DNA of 64,000 nt from Acidobacteriota bacterium (GTDB lineage Bacteria > Acidobacteriota > Vicinamibacteria > Vicinamibacterales > UBA8438). Positions 16,575-24,872 of the stretch are shown piece by piece (the first letter of the stretch is position 1; the number at the start of each line of letters is the position of its first letter). The position numbers and the translations under genes were made by a program. The stretch is taken from the NCBI GenBank assembly GCA_011523845.1, contig WTFV01000262.1, positions 20,138 to 84,137 of the forward strand, read 5' to 3'. Below the pieces are notes generated by a model. It did no database searches. It worked only from the letters and a program-made list of their open reading frames with translations, and had not been told where the DNA came from.

Positions 16575-17993
16575 GTGTTCGACCATCTGCAGATCGACGA
16601 CCGCCGGGAACGCTGGCTGGTCGGCTGCGCCGACCTCCTGCTGAAGCCGGCCGGCGACATCGGCGGCTGGCGGCGGGCCGCGGCGCCCACCCCGCCCCGC
16701 CGCGTCCTGCTGTTCCGCCTGGAGCGCATCGGCGATCTGCTGATGACCCTGGACGCGCTCGGCGCCGTCCGCCGGCGTCTCCCGGACGCGGAGGTGCGCC
16801 TGGTGGTCGGAAGCTGGAACGCGGGGCTGGCGCGGCTGATTGCCGCCGTCGATCACGTGGAGACGCTCGACGTCCCGTGGCTGTCGCGCGACACGGCCCC
16901 GAGCACCCTGGGGGAGGTCGCGGCGCGGGCCGCGCGCTGGCGCCGGCGGGGGTTCGACCTGGCGATCAACTTCGAGCCGGACATCCGGAGCAACCTGCTC
17001 GCGGCGGCCAGCGGCGCCCCGCGCCGGGTCGGCTACGCCGCGAAGGGGGGCGGCGCGCTGCTCACCGGCGCGTTGCCGTACGACCCGTCCGTCCACGTCG
17101 CGGCCAACGCCCTGCGGCTGGTCGACGGGGCGCTGCCGCCGGCTGACCGCCGGGCGGGCGCCGCCGCCGGGCGACCGGCGATCGATGCGCCACTTCCCGA
17201 CACCGCCGGCCCGCGAGGGCCCGCGACCGGTCCACGGCTCCCCGCCGCAGCCGGCGCGCCGGCGACCGACACGCAACTTCCCGACACCGCCGGCCCGCAA
17301 GGGCCCGCGACCGGTCCACGGCTCCCCGCCGTAACCGGCGCGGTGGAGCCGGCGTCGCCGGCGCACCGCCCCCCCGGGGCCGGCGCGCCGGGCGCGCTGC
17401 GCGTTCCCGGCGACGCCCGCGCGCGGGCGTCGCGGCTGCTTGCCGCCGCGGACGGCCGGGGTCCGCTGGTCGGCCTGAATCCCGGCGCCGGCCGCACCGT
17501 GAAGGAATGGCCGCCCGAGCGCTTCGCCGCCGCGGCGCACCGGCTGTCGCGGGGGACGCGGGCCACCTTCGTGCTGCTGGGCGCCGCGGCCGAGCGGCCG
17601 CAGGCCGAGGCCGTCGCCCGCGCGCTGCCGTCCGGCGTCCGATTCGTCGATCTCGCCGGCAAGGCGCCGCTGGTCGATCTGGCGGCCATCCTCGAGCGCC
17701 TGGCGCTGCTGATCGTGGGCGACACCGGCCCGGCGCACCTGGCCGCGGCGGTCGGCACGCCCGTGGTCGCCATCTTCGGACCTTCCGATCCGCGGCGCTA
17801 CGCGCCGTCGGGCGCGCCTTCGGCGGTGGTCCGCGCGGATCTCTGGTGCCGGCCGTGCAACCGCATGCGGCGCCCTCCGGCCCGCTGCCGCGGGGTGACG
17901 CCGGACTGTCTCGCCGGCGTGAGCGTCGACGCCGTCGTCGCGGCGGCGCGCCGTCTGCTCGCCGCCCGCGACGGCGCCGGGAATCCGCGGTGA
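16575..17993 (+). CDS. GT9 heptosyltransferase-fold glycosyltransferase with an in-frame repeat insertion, 472 aa
   Basis: GT-B transferase of the ADP-heptose:LPS heptosyltransferase group. N-terminal VLLFRLERIGDLLMT and the C-terminal LIVGDTGPAHLAAAVGTPVV and FGPSDPRRYAP are hallmarks. Between the two Rossmann domains (about residues 200-275) lies a Pro/Ala/Gly-rich linker holding two copies of a 28-residue unit (LPDTAGP-GPATGPRLPA). This linker makes the protein about 100 residues longer than typical GT9 enzymes. Near the C-terminus CRPCNRMRRPPARC resembles the cysteine-rich loop of some GT9 members. It starts with GTG and is the last gene of the plus-strand operon. Confidence 0.8.
   Translation: MFDHLQIDDRRERWLVGCADLLLKPAGDIGGWRRAAAPTPPRRVLLFRLERIGDLLMTLDALGAVRRRLPDAEVRLVVGSWNAGLARLIAAVDHVETLDVPWLSRDTAPSTLGEVAARAARWRRRGFDLAINFEPDIRSNLLAAASGAPRRVGYAAKGGGALLTGALPYDPSVHVAANALRLVDGALPPADRRAGAAAGRPAIDAPLPDTAGPRGPATGPRLPAAAGAPATDTQLPDTAGPQGPATGPRLPAVTGAVEPASPAHRPPGAGAPGALRVPGDARARASRLLAAADGRGPLVGLNPGAGRTVKEWPPERFAAAAHRLSRGTRATFVLLGAAAERPQAEAVARALPSGVRFVDLAGKAPLVDLAAILERLALLIVGDTGPAHLAAAVGTPVVAIFGPSDPRRYAPSGAPSAVVRADLWCRPCNRMRRPPARCRGVTPDCLAGVSVDAVVAAARRLLAARDGAGNPR
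17192..17340 (+). repeat. Two tandem copies of an 84-bp unit inside the GT9 gene
   Basis: Copies begin at 17192 and 17276 and differ at a few positions. The period is 84 bases, exactly 28 codons, so the frame is kept. Each unit carries a GC-rich self-complementary core (GGCCCGCGAGGGCCCGCG). The surrounding protein is a low-complexity linker. Confidence 0.85.
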
Positions 17994-18006
17994 GTCCACG
18001 CCGGAT

Positions 18007-18094
18007 GCATCGCCGCGCGCATGCGGCGGGGCGAGGGTCTGCGCGGGAATCCCACCGTTCTTCGCCTGCATCGCCGCGCGCATGCGGCGGGGCG
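18007..18094. repeat. 27-bp direct repeat with internal palindrome, two copies
   Basis: The same 27 bases, beginning GCATCGCCGCGCGCATGCGG, occur at 18007-18033 and 18068-18094. Each has an inverted core CGCCGC/GCGGCG able to form a small hairpin. They lie in the convergent gap (17994-18194) between the GT9 and GT4 genes, where no gene is seen. Confidence 0.8.
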
Positions 18095-18118
18095 CCTGCC
18101 TCGGGCTCCCGGGCCCGC

Positions 18119-18235
18119 TCACCCGCCGGCGAGCACCTCCGCGTAGAGCGCGGTGGCAGCAGGTCCGGGCGCGGCTGAAGGACCGCGGCATCGCTCACCG
18201 GCCGGCGAGCACCTCCGCGTAGAGCGCGAGCAGGC
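18119..18235. repeat. Duplicated 3' end of the GT4 gene, downstream copy
   Basis: The stretch coding for the last residues and stop of the minus-strand GT4 gene (YAEVLAGR-stop) at about 18195-18229 is repeated almost exactly at 18119-18153, where it would read YAEVLAGG-stop. The offset is 76 bases. This looks like a local duplication rather than a second gene. Confidence 0.75.
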
Positions 18236-19457
18236 GATCGGTGACCGCGGCCCAGGAGAACCGCTGCTCGACCACCGCGCGGCCCGCCTCGCCCATCGCC
18301 GGCAGCCGCTCGCGGTCGGCCAGCGCACTGCGCAGCGCGCCGGCCAGGGCCGCCGCGTCGCCGGGGGGCACGAGCCAGCCGGTGACGCCGGGAACGACCT
18401 TGTCGGGAATGCCGCCCGCCGCGGTGGCGACCACCGCGCGGCGGTGCGCCATCGCTTCGAGAGTGACCAGCGAGCTGCCCTCGTACAGCGTCGGGTGGAC
18501 GAAGAGGGTCGCCGCCGCGTACCAGGCGTGGACCGCCTCGTCCGCGACGCGGCCCGGCAGATGCACGCGCGACTCCAGACCCGCCTCCCGCACCTGACGG
18601 CGCAGGGCGCCACGCCGGGGGCCGTCGCCGACCAGCACCAGGCGCCAGGGAGGCGCCGCCGGGCCGCGGGCCAGCCGCGCCAGCGCCTCGATCAGGACGT
18701 GAAATCCCTTGTTCGCCTCGAGGCGGCCGACCGCCACCAGCAGGCTGTCGCCCTCGCCGGCCCCGATGGACGCGCGCAGGTGGCGCGCCTCCCCCGCCGG
18801 CCGGGCCGCGAAGCGGTCCAGATCGACCGCGTTGGGGATGACCGGCGCCTTCTCCCGCGGCACGCCGAGGTGTTCCTCCACGACCGGCAAGAGCGCGTCG
18901 TCGGTCGCCACGACGCGGTCGGCCGCGCGGGCGCAGGCGCGCACCGCCGCCTGCAGCGGCCGGTAGGCCAGACGCTTGAGCGGCGCGCGGCCCGGATCCG
19001 TTCCGCCGAACTCCTCGAGCCCCTGCGGGTTGAGCACGAACGGCACGGTCTCGAGCGGATCGCGGGCGCGGGCGAGCGCGTAGCCGAGCGTCGCGGCGCC
19101 GTAGCCCTGGACGATCTGCGCGGCGCCCTGCGCCACCAGCCGCTGCGCCAGCCGGCCCGCCCGCCAGCCGAAGAGCGGATACGCGGTGTTGCGATCGAGA
19201 ATCGTCGTGCCGCGGCGCCCGGCGAACGGGAACGTCCGGTACGGCACGAAACGGGCGGTCAGCCGCTCGTGGCCGAACACCGGATCGGAGGGGTCGGGAG
19301 CGCCGGCGTCCCGCCGCGGCGGCGGCGTGACCAGCGTCACCGCGACGCCGCGCCCGAGCAGATGGCGGGCGAGGTCGTAGACGTGCCGCTCGAGCCCGCC
19401 GATGCCGTGCAGCGGGTAGACAGCGCGGGTCAGGACGAGAATGCGCTGCGGCGTCAA
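18195..19457 (-). CDS. GT4-family glycosyltransferase, 420 aa
   Basis: GT-B transferase. The N-terminus ILVLTRAVYPLHGIGGLERH carries the Gly-rich acceptor-side loop, and the C-terminal domain has VGRLEANKGFHVLIEALARL, LVGDGPRRGALRRQV and the donor-site YEGSSLVTLEAMAHRRAVV. I place the start at TTG 19457 because it overlaps the stop of the short ORF upstream (TTGA), with AGGA just before it. A GTG at 19505 would add 16 unlikely residues. It is convergent with the GT9 gene, and its 3' end is duplicated downstream. Predicted to add a sugar to an envelope glycan. Confidence 0.82.
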   Translation of the reverse strand: MTPQRILVLTRAVYPLHGIGGLERHVYDLARHLLGRGVAVTLVTPPPRRDAGAPDPSDPVFGHERLTARFVPYRTFPFAGRRGTTILDRNTAYPLFGWRAGRLAQRLVAQGAAQIVQGYGAATLGYALARARDPLETVPFVLNPQGLEEFGGTDPGRAPLKRLAYRPLQAAVRACARAADRVVATDDALLPVVEEHLGVPREKAPVIPNAVDLDRFAARPAGEARHLRASIGAGEGDSLLVAVGRLEANKGFHVLIEALARLARGPAAPPWRLVLVGDGPRRGALRRQVREAGLESRVHLPGRVADEAVHAWYAAATLFVHPTLYEGSSLVTLEAMAHRRAVVATAAGGIPDKVVPGVTGWLVPPGDAAALAGALRSALADRERLPAMGEAGRAVVEQRFSWAAVTDRLLALYAEVLAGR

Positions 19458-19558
19458 CGAATCCTGCCGGGCAGGCCGGTGGCGTTCACCGCGATGCCGA
19501 CCCACGACCCGGGCGTCAACTGCACGCGGGCCGGTGGCGGCGCACCGTTCGTCGTCAT
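19454..19558 (-). CDS. 34-aa ORF coupled to the GT4 gene
   Basis: Short reading frame beginning MTTNGAPPPARVQLTPGSWV. It has one of the better ribosome binding sites in the window, AGGTGAAG ending two bases before ATG 19558. Its TGA overlaps the TTG of the GT4 gene as TTGA. It could be a leader peptide that loads ribosomes for the downstream gene, or the N-terminus of a small membrane protein truncated just as its hydrophobic helix begins (SWVGIAVNA). No family recognised. Confidence 0.45.
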   Translation of the reverse strand: MTTNGAPPPARVQLTPGSWVGIAVNATGLPGRIR

Positions 19559-19712
19559 GTCTTCACCTCGCTTGTACTCGATTGTGAGCGGAACAGCCGG
19601 TCCTATCCACGCACACCTGCGAAGTGGCCGTCCGACGATACGTTCGGGCACGCGCGGCGGACGTGCCCGAGTTGGCGAACCTCACGTCGCCGCGGCTGGT
19701 GGAGCCAATCGT

Positions 19713-19949
19713 TCATCTCTGTCCGCGCGGGGCCAGCAGCCCCTCGATGCGGCCCTGGCCCTCCAGCAGCTTCTTGACGTCTCCGCGCAATTCCGTGTGC
19801 GCAGCGTCGTTGTTCCCGATCCCGCGGCGCAGGGACCACGCGATGACGACGAGTAGCGCGACAACCGCCCACGCGGCCGCCGCGACCGCCGCAGGCAGGG
19901 TAATGGTGATGGGGGGCGCGGCCGCAGCCGCGACCAGCAGGTCGGTCAT
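19713..19949 (-). CDS. Small single-pass membrane protein with coiled-coil tail, 78 aa
   Basis: A strongly hydrophobic segment (about residues 17-42, LPAAVAAAAWAVVALLVVIA) is followed by a charged helix (HTELRGDVKKLLEGQGRIEG) ending LLAPRGQR. GGAG eight bases before ATG 19949 supports the start. The C-terminal pattern R-I-E-G-L-L-A resembles the end of the coiled-coil protein at 41097 (KMEGSLEGFLAGR), so both may belong to one loose family of small membrane or coiled-coil proteins. Function unknown. The next 240 bases up to the GT4 gene at 20190 hold no convincing gene. Confidence 0.55.
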   Translation of the reverse strand: MTDLLVAAAAAPPITITLPAAVAAAAWAVVALLVVIAWSLRRGIGNNDAAHTELRGDVKKLLEGQGRIEGLLAPRGQR

Positions 19950-20189
19950 CGTCGGGTCTCCGGGTCGTCAGGTCGCCGGACCGCACGTGTACGGCGTACA
20001 GCCCACGACTGTATGGTAACAGGGCACGAAGGTACGAGTACGGGGAGTACGGGCTCCCATCCAGGCATGACACGCATGATTCGTGCCAGTCGCCGAGAGC
20101 CCCGACTCAGCCGGATCCGGGCGCCGGGACGCCGCTGTGGCAGTCGCACTGCGACAACCGGGGTTGCCGGAACACCACGGGTCGTACGT

Positions 20190-21476
20190 TCAGACGGCGC
20201 AACGCAGCCGCTCGTACAACGCCTCGACCTGATCGACGACCACCGGCGTGTCGAAGGTCTGCTCGACCCGCCGCCGGGCTGACGCGCCCAGTCGTGCGCG
20301 TAGCGCCGCATCGCTCCACAACCGTGCGACGTGACGCACGAACTCCTCGTCGTCGCGGGCGAGCAGGCCGGTCTGTTCGTGGACCACGATGTCGCCGACC
20401 CCCCCGGTAGCCAGCGCGGCGGCCGGGCAGCCGACGGCTCCCGCCTCCACCAGCACCCGGCCGAACGGCTCCGGCCAGTGGGAGGGAAACACCAGCAGGG
20501 CGGCGTGCCGCATCCACCCGAGCAGCGCGGGACGCGGCAGCCAGCCGATGCAGCGCACGTCACGACCCGCAGCGCGCGCCGCCGCCTCCAGCCGTGACCG
20601 CTCGGCGCCGTCGCCGGCCACGACGAGCGGCACGCTGTCGCCGGCCGCCGCCATCGCCGGCACCAGCTTCGACACGCCCTTGTTGATCTCCAGCTTGCCG
20701 GCGTAGAGCGCGTACGGCCGGTCGAGCGGCCGGGTCTGCCGGTCTGCCTCCGCCTGGACCGCGCGTACGTCGACAGGGTTCGGGATGACTGTCACCACGT
20801 CACGGGACAGGCCGCGGGCGCAGCCCCCCCGATCGTGCTGCAATGCGGGAACCCGAGCGCGCAGATCGCCGGCGATGGCGGAGCTGATCGCCACCACCGC
20901 GTCGGCACGGGCCAGCGCGTCCTGCTTGCGCCGCAGGTTGGCGCGCATGTAGGGAACCAGCGGCACGGCCATAGGCCAGAGCGCGCCGGCGCGCGGCCGG
21001 ACGCAGCGGGTCATCCGCCCGGGCGTGCACGCCGGACAGACGTCGCCGCGATGCGGATCGAGCAGCAGGTCCGACCAGTAGCAGAGCGGCCAGTAGTCGC
21101 GGACGGTGCAGGCCACCGCCGCGCCCTCGGCCCGCGCCGCGGCGATGCTCGGCGGTCCGCTCAGGCGGTGCTGCGCATGGACTATCTCGATGCGGCGCTC
21201 GCGTATCACCGACCGCAGGTACCGGGCGAACCCCCGCTCCAACCGCTCGTGCTTGAAGTAGTTGCGAAGGAACGGGACGTTGGGCGCCCACGCGCGGAAC
21301 TCGAGCGGCCGGAACCCGTCGAACTCGTCCGCCTCGTCAGGCGGGCGGCTGAGGCGCGGGCGGACGATGGTGATCTCGTGGCCGCGGGCGCGCAGGCCGC
21401 GGGCCAGCTCGTAGGTGCTCCAGCCGCTGCCGCCGCAGATCGGCGGAAACACGTCGGTGGTCAGCAGGACACGCAT
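20190..21476 (-). CDS. GT4-family glycosyltransferase, 428 aa
   Basis: GT-B transferase beginning MRVLLTTDVFPPICGGSGWS, with the Gly-rich loop after the first strand. Around residues 145-165 a Cys-rich insert (VCPACTPGRMTRC) is present, as in some GT4 enzymes of exopolysaccharide clusters where it may bind zinc. The C-terminal domain shows YAGKLEINKGVSKL, VVAGDGAERSRL and EPFGRVLVEAGAVGCP, which carries the donor-binding Glu pair. ATG 21476 begins the conserved strand; the upstream in-frame stretch is not family-like. Likely adds a sugar in surface polysaccharide assembly. Confidence 0.83.
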   Translation of the reverse strand: MRVLLTTDVFPPICGGSGWSTYELARGLRARGHEITIVRPRLSRPPDEADEFDGFRPLEFRAWAPNVPFLRNYFKHERLERGFARYLRSVIRERRIEIVHAQHRLSGPPSIAAARAEGAAVACTVRDYWPLCYWSDLLLDPHRGDVCPACTPGRMTRCVRPRAGALWPMAVPLVPYMRANLRRKQDALARADAVVAISSAIAGDLRARVPALQHDRGGCARGLSRDVVTVIPNPVDVRAVQAEADRQTRPLDRPYALYAGKLEINKGVSKLVPAMAAAGDSVPLVVAGDGAERSRLEAAARAAGRDVRCIGWLPRPALLGWMRHAALLVFPSHWPEPFGRVLVEAGAVGCPAAALATGGVGDIVVHEQTGLLARDDEEFVRHVARLWSDAALRARLGASARRRVEQTFDTPVVVDQVEALYERLRCAV

Positions 21477-21606
21477 GCCGGTGAGTGCGCTCCTTGCGCC
21501 GCAAGGCTTGCGCGCGGAGTCCGTGGGCGTCGAGTGGGACCCCGTCAGGCCCCCGCCGGCGGCAGACACGCCGTCTCGGAAACGGCCGGCGCAGGAGCCC
21601 CTGCGG

Positions 21607-22272
21607 TCAACCGGACCGCCGGCGAAGGAGCGCTTCCAGTTCCGCCACACGCGCTTCGGCGGCCAGGCGGCCCTCCGCCTCCTCGTCGTGACTGCGCAAC
21701 TCGTGACCGGTCACGGGGTCCAGGAAGCGCATCTCCCGCTCCGGCGCCGCCCGCAGCTCCAGACCGAGCGTCTCGCTGCGCAGCGTCAGCGTCCCGTCCG
21801 GCACCGTCAACGCCGGTTGACGCACGTAGCCCGACGGGGTCAGCCGCTCGCCCTGCAAGCGTGCGGGCAGATGTGCTCCCAACGGATCGTACTGCCAGTA
21901 CTCGCGCACGCCCAGACGGGCGTACACCGACCGCTTCGGCCCGACGTCTTCCCGCCACGTGCTCGGCGACGCGACCTCGAGCACGAAGGCCGGCGCCCGC
22001 CGCTCTTCCCACAGCTTATAGTTGAGCCGCCGTCGCTTCTCCACGCCGAATACCACGAAGACGTCCGGGGCTATCGACACTCGCGGATTCCCTTCCTCGT
22101 AGTAGATGAGAAGGTCTCCGGAAACGTACACGTCCCGGCGGTTCTTGAAGTGGCGGGCCAGAGCGCTGATCCCGTACAGGATGGCATCGCGCTGGGCGTC
22201 GTTCTCCGCCATTGGCTTGCCGTCCGAGCTCGGGTAGTCGATCGGCACGGCGACAGGCGCAGGTCGGATCAT
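21607..22272 (-). CDS. Uma2-family (DUF820) putative PD-(D/E)XK endonuclease, 221 aa
   Basis: Members have a restriction-endonuclease-like fold; biological role is unsettled. The nuclease core can be read as ISIAPDVFVV-type strand (VSIAPDVFVVFGVEKRRR) followed by PAFVLEVASPSTW, giving the D...E-x-V pattern of the active site. The conserved REYWQYDP follows. The last 30 residues (EGRLAAEARVAELEALLRRR) form a coiled coil, as in many Uma2 proteins. GGAGAAG seven bases before ATG 22272 sets the start. It lies between two GT4 genes and appears functionally unrelated to them. Confidence 0.8.
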   Translation of the reverse strand: MIRPAPVAVPIDYPSSDGKPMAENDAQRDAILYGISALARHFKNRRDVYVSGDLLIYYEEGNPRVSIAPDVFVVFGVEKRRRLNYKLWEERRAPAFVLEVASPSTWREDVGPKRSVYARLGVREYWQYDPLGAHLPARLQGERLTPSGYVRQPALTVPDGTLTLRSETLGLELRAAPEREMRFLDPVTGHELRSHDEEAEGRLAAEARVAELEALLRRRSG

Positions 22273-22404
22273 CGCAGGACTTCTCCAGGGCGGCGCGCCG
22301 GGTGCGTACGGCTCCACCCACGCTACCACACGCTGCGACACCACTTCCATCCGGCCGCGACCGTGCGAGACGTGGAAGCACGCAGCGTGCCGGCGGGTCG
22401 GGAA

Positions 22405-23682
22405 TCAGGGCGCCGACCGTCCTCGTCGCACCGGGTGCGGCCCCGGCTCTCGCCCGGATGTCGCCGTTCTCCCCCGGGACACCGGCCCGAACCTCGGCGA
22501 ATGACCTCCGACTGCGGGAACTCGACTCCCACGCCGGGCAGCGACCGCCTCGGTGATGGCGGTGGCAAGCCGCTCGCAGTGGCGATCCCACCCGAAGTGC
22601 TCCACCACCCGCGCCCGTGCCGCGTCCCCCAGTCGCCTGCGGCGCTCCGCATCGCACAGCGTCTCGATGGCGGCGGCCAACGCGCCCGGATCCTCCGCGT
22701 TGTACAGGATCCCCTCCCGTCCATCGCGGACGATACGTCCGAGGCGATCGATGGCCGGAGCCACCACCGGCAGCCCCGCCGCCATGTACTCGAACACCTT
22801 CAGCGGCGACCAGAAGAAGCCGAGCGACAGCGGCGCGTGCGCCCCGACGTCGAAGGGCGCCGCGCCGATGTCGGCCGCCGCGAGGCAGGCCGGCATCGCT
22901 TCATGCGGCACCGCGCCCGTGCAGGTGACTCCGTCCAGCCGCTCCGCCGCCTGCCGGACCCGCGGCAACTCGGGACCGCCGCCGATGAGCACCGCGGAGA
23001 CGTCCTTGCGGCCATGCTCGCGCAGGCGCCGCATCGCCTCGACCAGGTGAATCGCCCCGTGCCACGCCCGGAACGCACCGGCGAACACGACGAGCGGTCC
23101 GGCCACCGGGCGTTGGAACGGAACATCACCGGCAGCGTCGGGCGTGAACCGCAAGGTGTCCGCGCCCCATTCGACCACCACGATCCGTTCGGGCGTCACC
23201 CAGGCCGGGAGGATGTCGGCCTGCGGCGTGAGGAACAGATCGGCGTGTCGGCACTGCCAGTCGCGCCAGCGCCGCATCGGCTCCACAAGAAGCGCCCGAT
23301 CGAGCCGGCGCTTGGCCGAGCCGGGGTGGTCGATGACCGGCGCGTTGACCTCGAGCACGGCGAGCGCGCCGACGGCGCGCGCGCCGACGACGCCCTCGCC
23401 GCCGAAGTTGTAGTACCGCTCGATCACCACGTCGGGCCGGAGGCGCTCGGCCAGCGCGCGAACCCGCGACGCCAGCAGCCAGCGCAGGCGCCGCGCGCCG
23501 AGCGGCGGGGGCAGGTCGATCCAGGTCGCGCCGTCGTCCGGAAACGGCCCGTCGCCGCGGGTCACGACCACGTGGACGTCGTGCCCGAGCGCCGCCAGCC
23601 CGGCCGCCACGGCGGTCACGTGCACCGATCCGCCGACCGCGCCGGGCACGCGCTGATCGGTGGCCGCGTAGAGGATCCTCAC
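22405..23682 (-). CDS. GT4-family glycosyltransferase, 425 aa
   Basis: GT-B transferase starting VRILYAATDQRVPGAVGGSV. The C-terminal half has VVFAGAFRAWHGAIHLVEAM, a pattern shared by GT4 enzymes of the WcaI/BshA-like group, followed by LIGGGPELPRVRQ and SPLKVFEYMAAGLPVV. The GTG start at 23682 overlaps the stop of the upstream GT4 gene (GTGA), indicating translational coupling. The last 45 residues are basic and disordered-looking. The 132 bases between it and the Uma2 gene hold no gene. Confidence 0.82.
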   Translation of the reverse strand: MRILYAATDQRVPGAVGGSVHVTAVAAGLAALGHDVHVVVTRGDGPFPDDGATWIDLPPPLGARRLRWLLASRVRALAERLRPDVVIERYYNFGGEGVVGARAVGALAVLEVNAPVIDHPGSAKRRLDRALLVEPMRRWRDWQCRHADLFLTPQADILPAWVTPERIVVVEWGADTLRFTPDAAGDVPFQRPVAGPLVVFAGAFRAWHGAIHLVEAMRRLREHGRKDVSAVLIGGGPELPRVRQAAERLDGVTCTGAVPHEAMPACLAAADIGAAPFDVGAHAPLSLGFFWSPLKVFEYMAAGLPVVAPAIDRLGRIVRDGREGILYNAEDPGALAAAIETLCDAERRRRLGDAARARVVEHFGWDRHCERLATAITEAVAARRGSRVPAVGGHSPRFGPVSRGRTATSGREPGPHPVRRGRSAP

Positions 23683-24872
23683 CGACCCGGCCCCGCCGCG
23701 ACCTCGTCGAGGAGGTGCTCGATGCGCTCGGCGCGGCGCGCCCACGTGTAGTTTGCGACTGCTTCGAACGCGGCAAGCGCCATCCTGCCGGCGGCGGCGG
23801 GATCGGCCAGCACCTTGCGGATGCCGGCCGCCAGCGCCTCGGGACTCCCCGGTCGGACGAGACACGCCGTCCGGCCGCCGGAGACGACTTCACGCAGGGG
23901 CGCGATGTCGGAAGCCACGATCGGACGCCCCGCCGCCATGTACTCGAACAGCTTCATGGGCGAGGCGTAGCGCGTGTACGGCGAGGAGGTGATCGGCTGC
24001 ACCAGCACGTCGGCGCCGCGCAGCCGTTCGAGCACCTCGCCCGGCGGCACGAGGCCGGTGAAGGTCACCCGCTTCGCCAGACCCCTGTCTCGGGCCAGCG
24101 CCCTGAGCCGCTCGCCGTCGGCCGCGTCGCGCGGATGTCCCCCGATGACGAGCCCGCGCACGTCGGGCAGCAGGGCCAGCGCCTCGACCAGCACGTCGGC
24201 GCCGTTGTACGGGTAGAAGTGGCCGGCGTAGGCCACGACCGCGGCGCCCTTCCGGGGCGGCGGGGCATACTCCCGCGCCCGATCCAGGCGCACCCCGTTC
24301 TGGGCGACGAGCATGCGCGGGCGCGGGCCGAAGCGTTCCGCGAGCTCGCCGGCGAGGACGCCGGTCGTGGCGACGTAGCCCTCGGCGCGGCGCCAGACCC
24401 GTCGTTCCCGCCGCAGCAGCCGCCGCAGCTTCAGCGGTCCCGCCGCCCGCATCCCGGTCACCAGCCCGGGCATCTCGGCCGCGAACGCCGGCCGGAAGTT
24501 GTGCGACTCGTAGACGACCGGCGGCCGCAGGCCCGCGGGCAGCCGCAGCGCGGCCCCCGCGAGAAACAGGTCCGGGGTGAAGACGACGTCCCAGGGGCGG
24601 CGGTCGAGCAGCCGTTCCACCATCAGCGCCAGATAGGCGGCGCGGCGGGCCGGCGGCGGACCGAACACCGGCGCGCGATCGAAGCGCAGCCGCGTCGCCG
24701 GCGCGATGCCGTAATAGGCGAAGGGATCCCGTTCCGGCGTCGCCGTGTCGGGCCGGACCAGCATGTGGACGTCGTGCCCCCGCTCGGCGAGCGAGGCGCA
24801 GGTCTCCATCGAGTGCACGCCGTTGGCGCGTTCGAGCGGAAACCGGATGTCGGACAGATACAGAATGGTCAC
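23679..24872 (-). CDS. GT4-family glycosyltransferase, 397 aa
   Basis: GT-B transferase. N-terminal VTILYLSDIRFPLERANGVH and VYESHNFRP are typical of the acceptor domain. The C-terminal domain has AYAGHFYPYNGADVLVEALA, VIGGHPRDAADGERL and PMKLFEYMAAGRPIVASD. GTG 24872 overlaps the stop of the upstream membrane-protein gene (GTGA), and its own stop overlaps the next GT4 start. These three genes are therefore a tightly coupled unit, probably acting on one glycan. Confidence 0.82.
   Translation of the reverse strand: MTILYLSDIRFPLERANGVHSMETCASLAERGHDVHMLVRPDTATPERDPFAYYGIAPATRLRFDRAPVFGPPPARRAAYLALMVERLLDRRPWDVVFTPDLFLAGAALRLPAGLRPPVVYESHNFRPAFAAEMPGLVTGMRAAGPLKLRRLLRRERRVWRRAEGYVATTGVLAGELAERFGPRPRMLVAQNGVRLDRAREYAPPPRKGAAVVAYAGHFYPYNGADVLVEALALLPDVRGLVIGGHPRDAADGERLRALARDRGLAKRVTFTGLVPPGEVLERLRGADVLVQPITSSPYTRYASPMKLFEYMAAGRPIVASDIAPLREVVSGGRTACLVRPGSPEALAAGIRKVLADPAAAGRMALAAFEAVANYTWARRAERIEHLLDEVAAGPGR

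Noticed and set aside
19950..20189. Possible small gene in the 240-bp gap
   Set aside because: Short GTACG-type repeats but no frame with a start, ribosome binding site and protein-like sequence.
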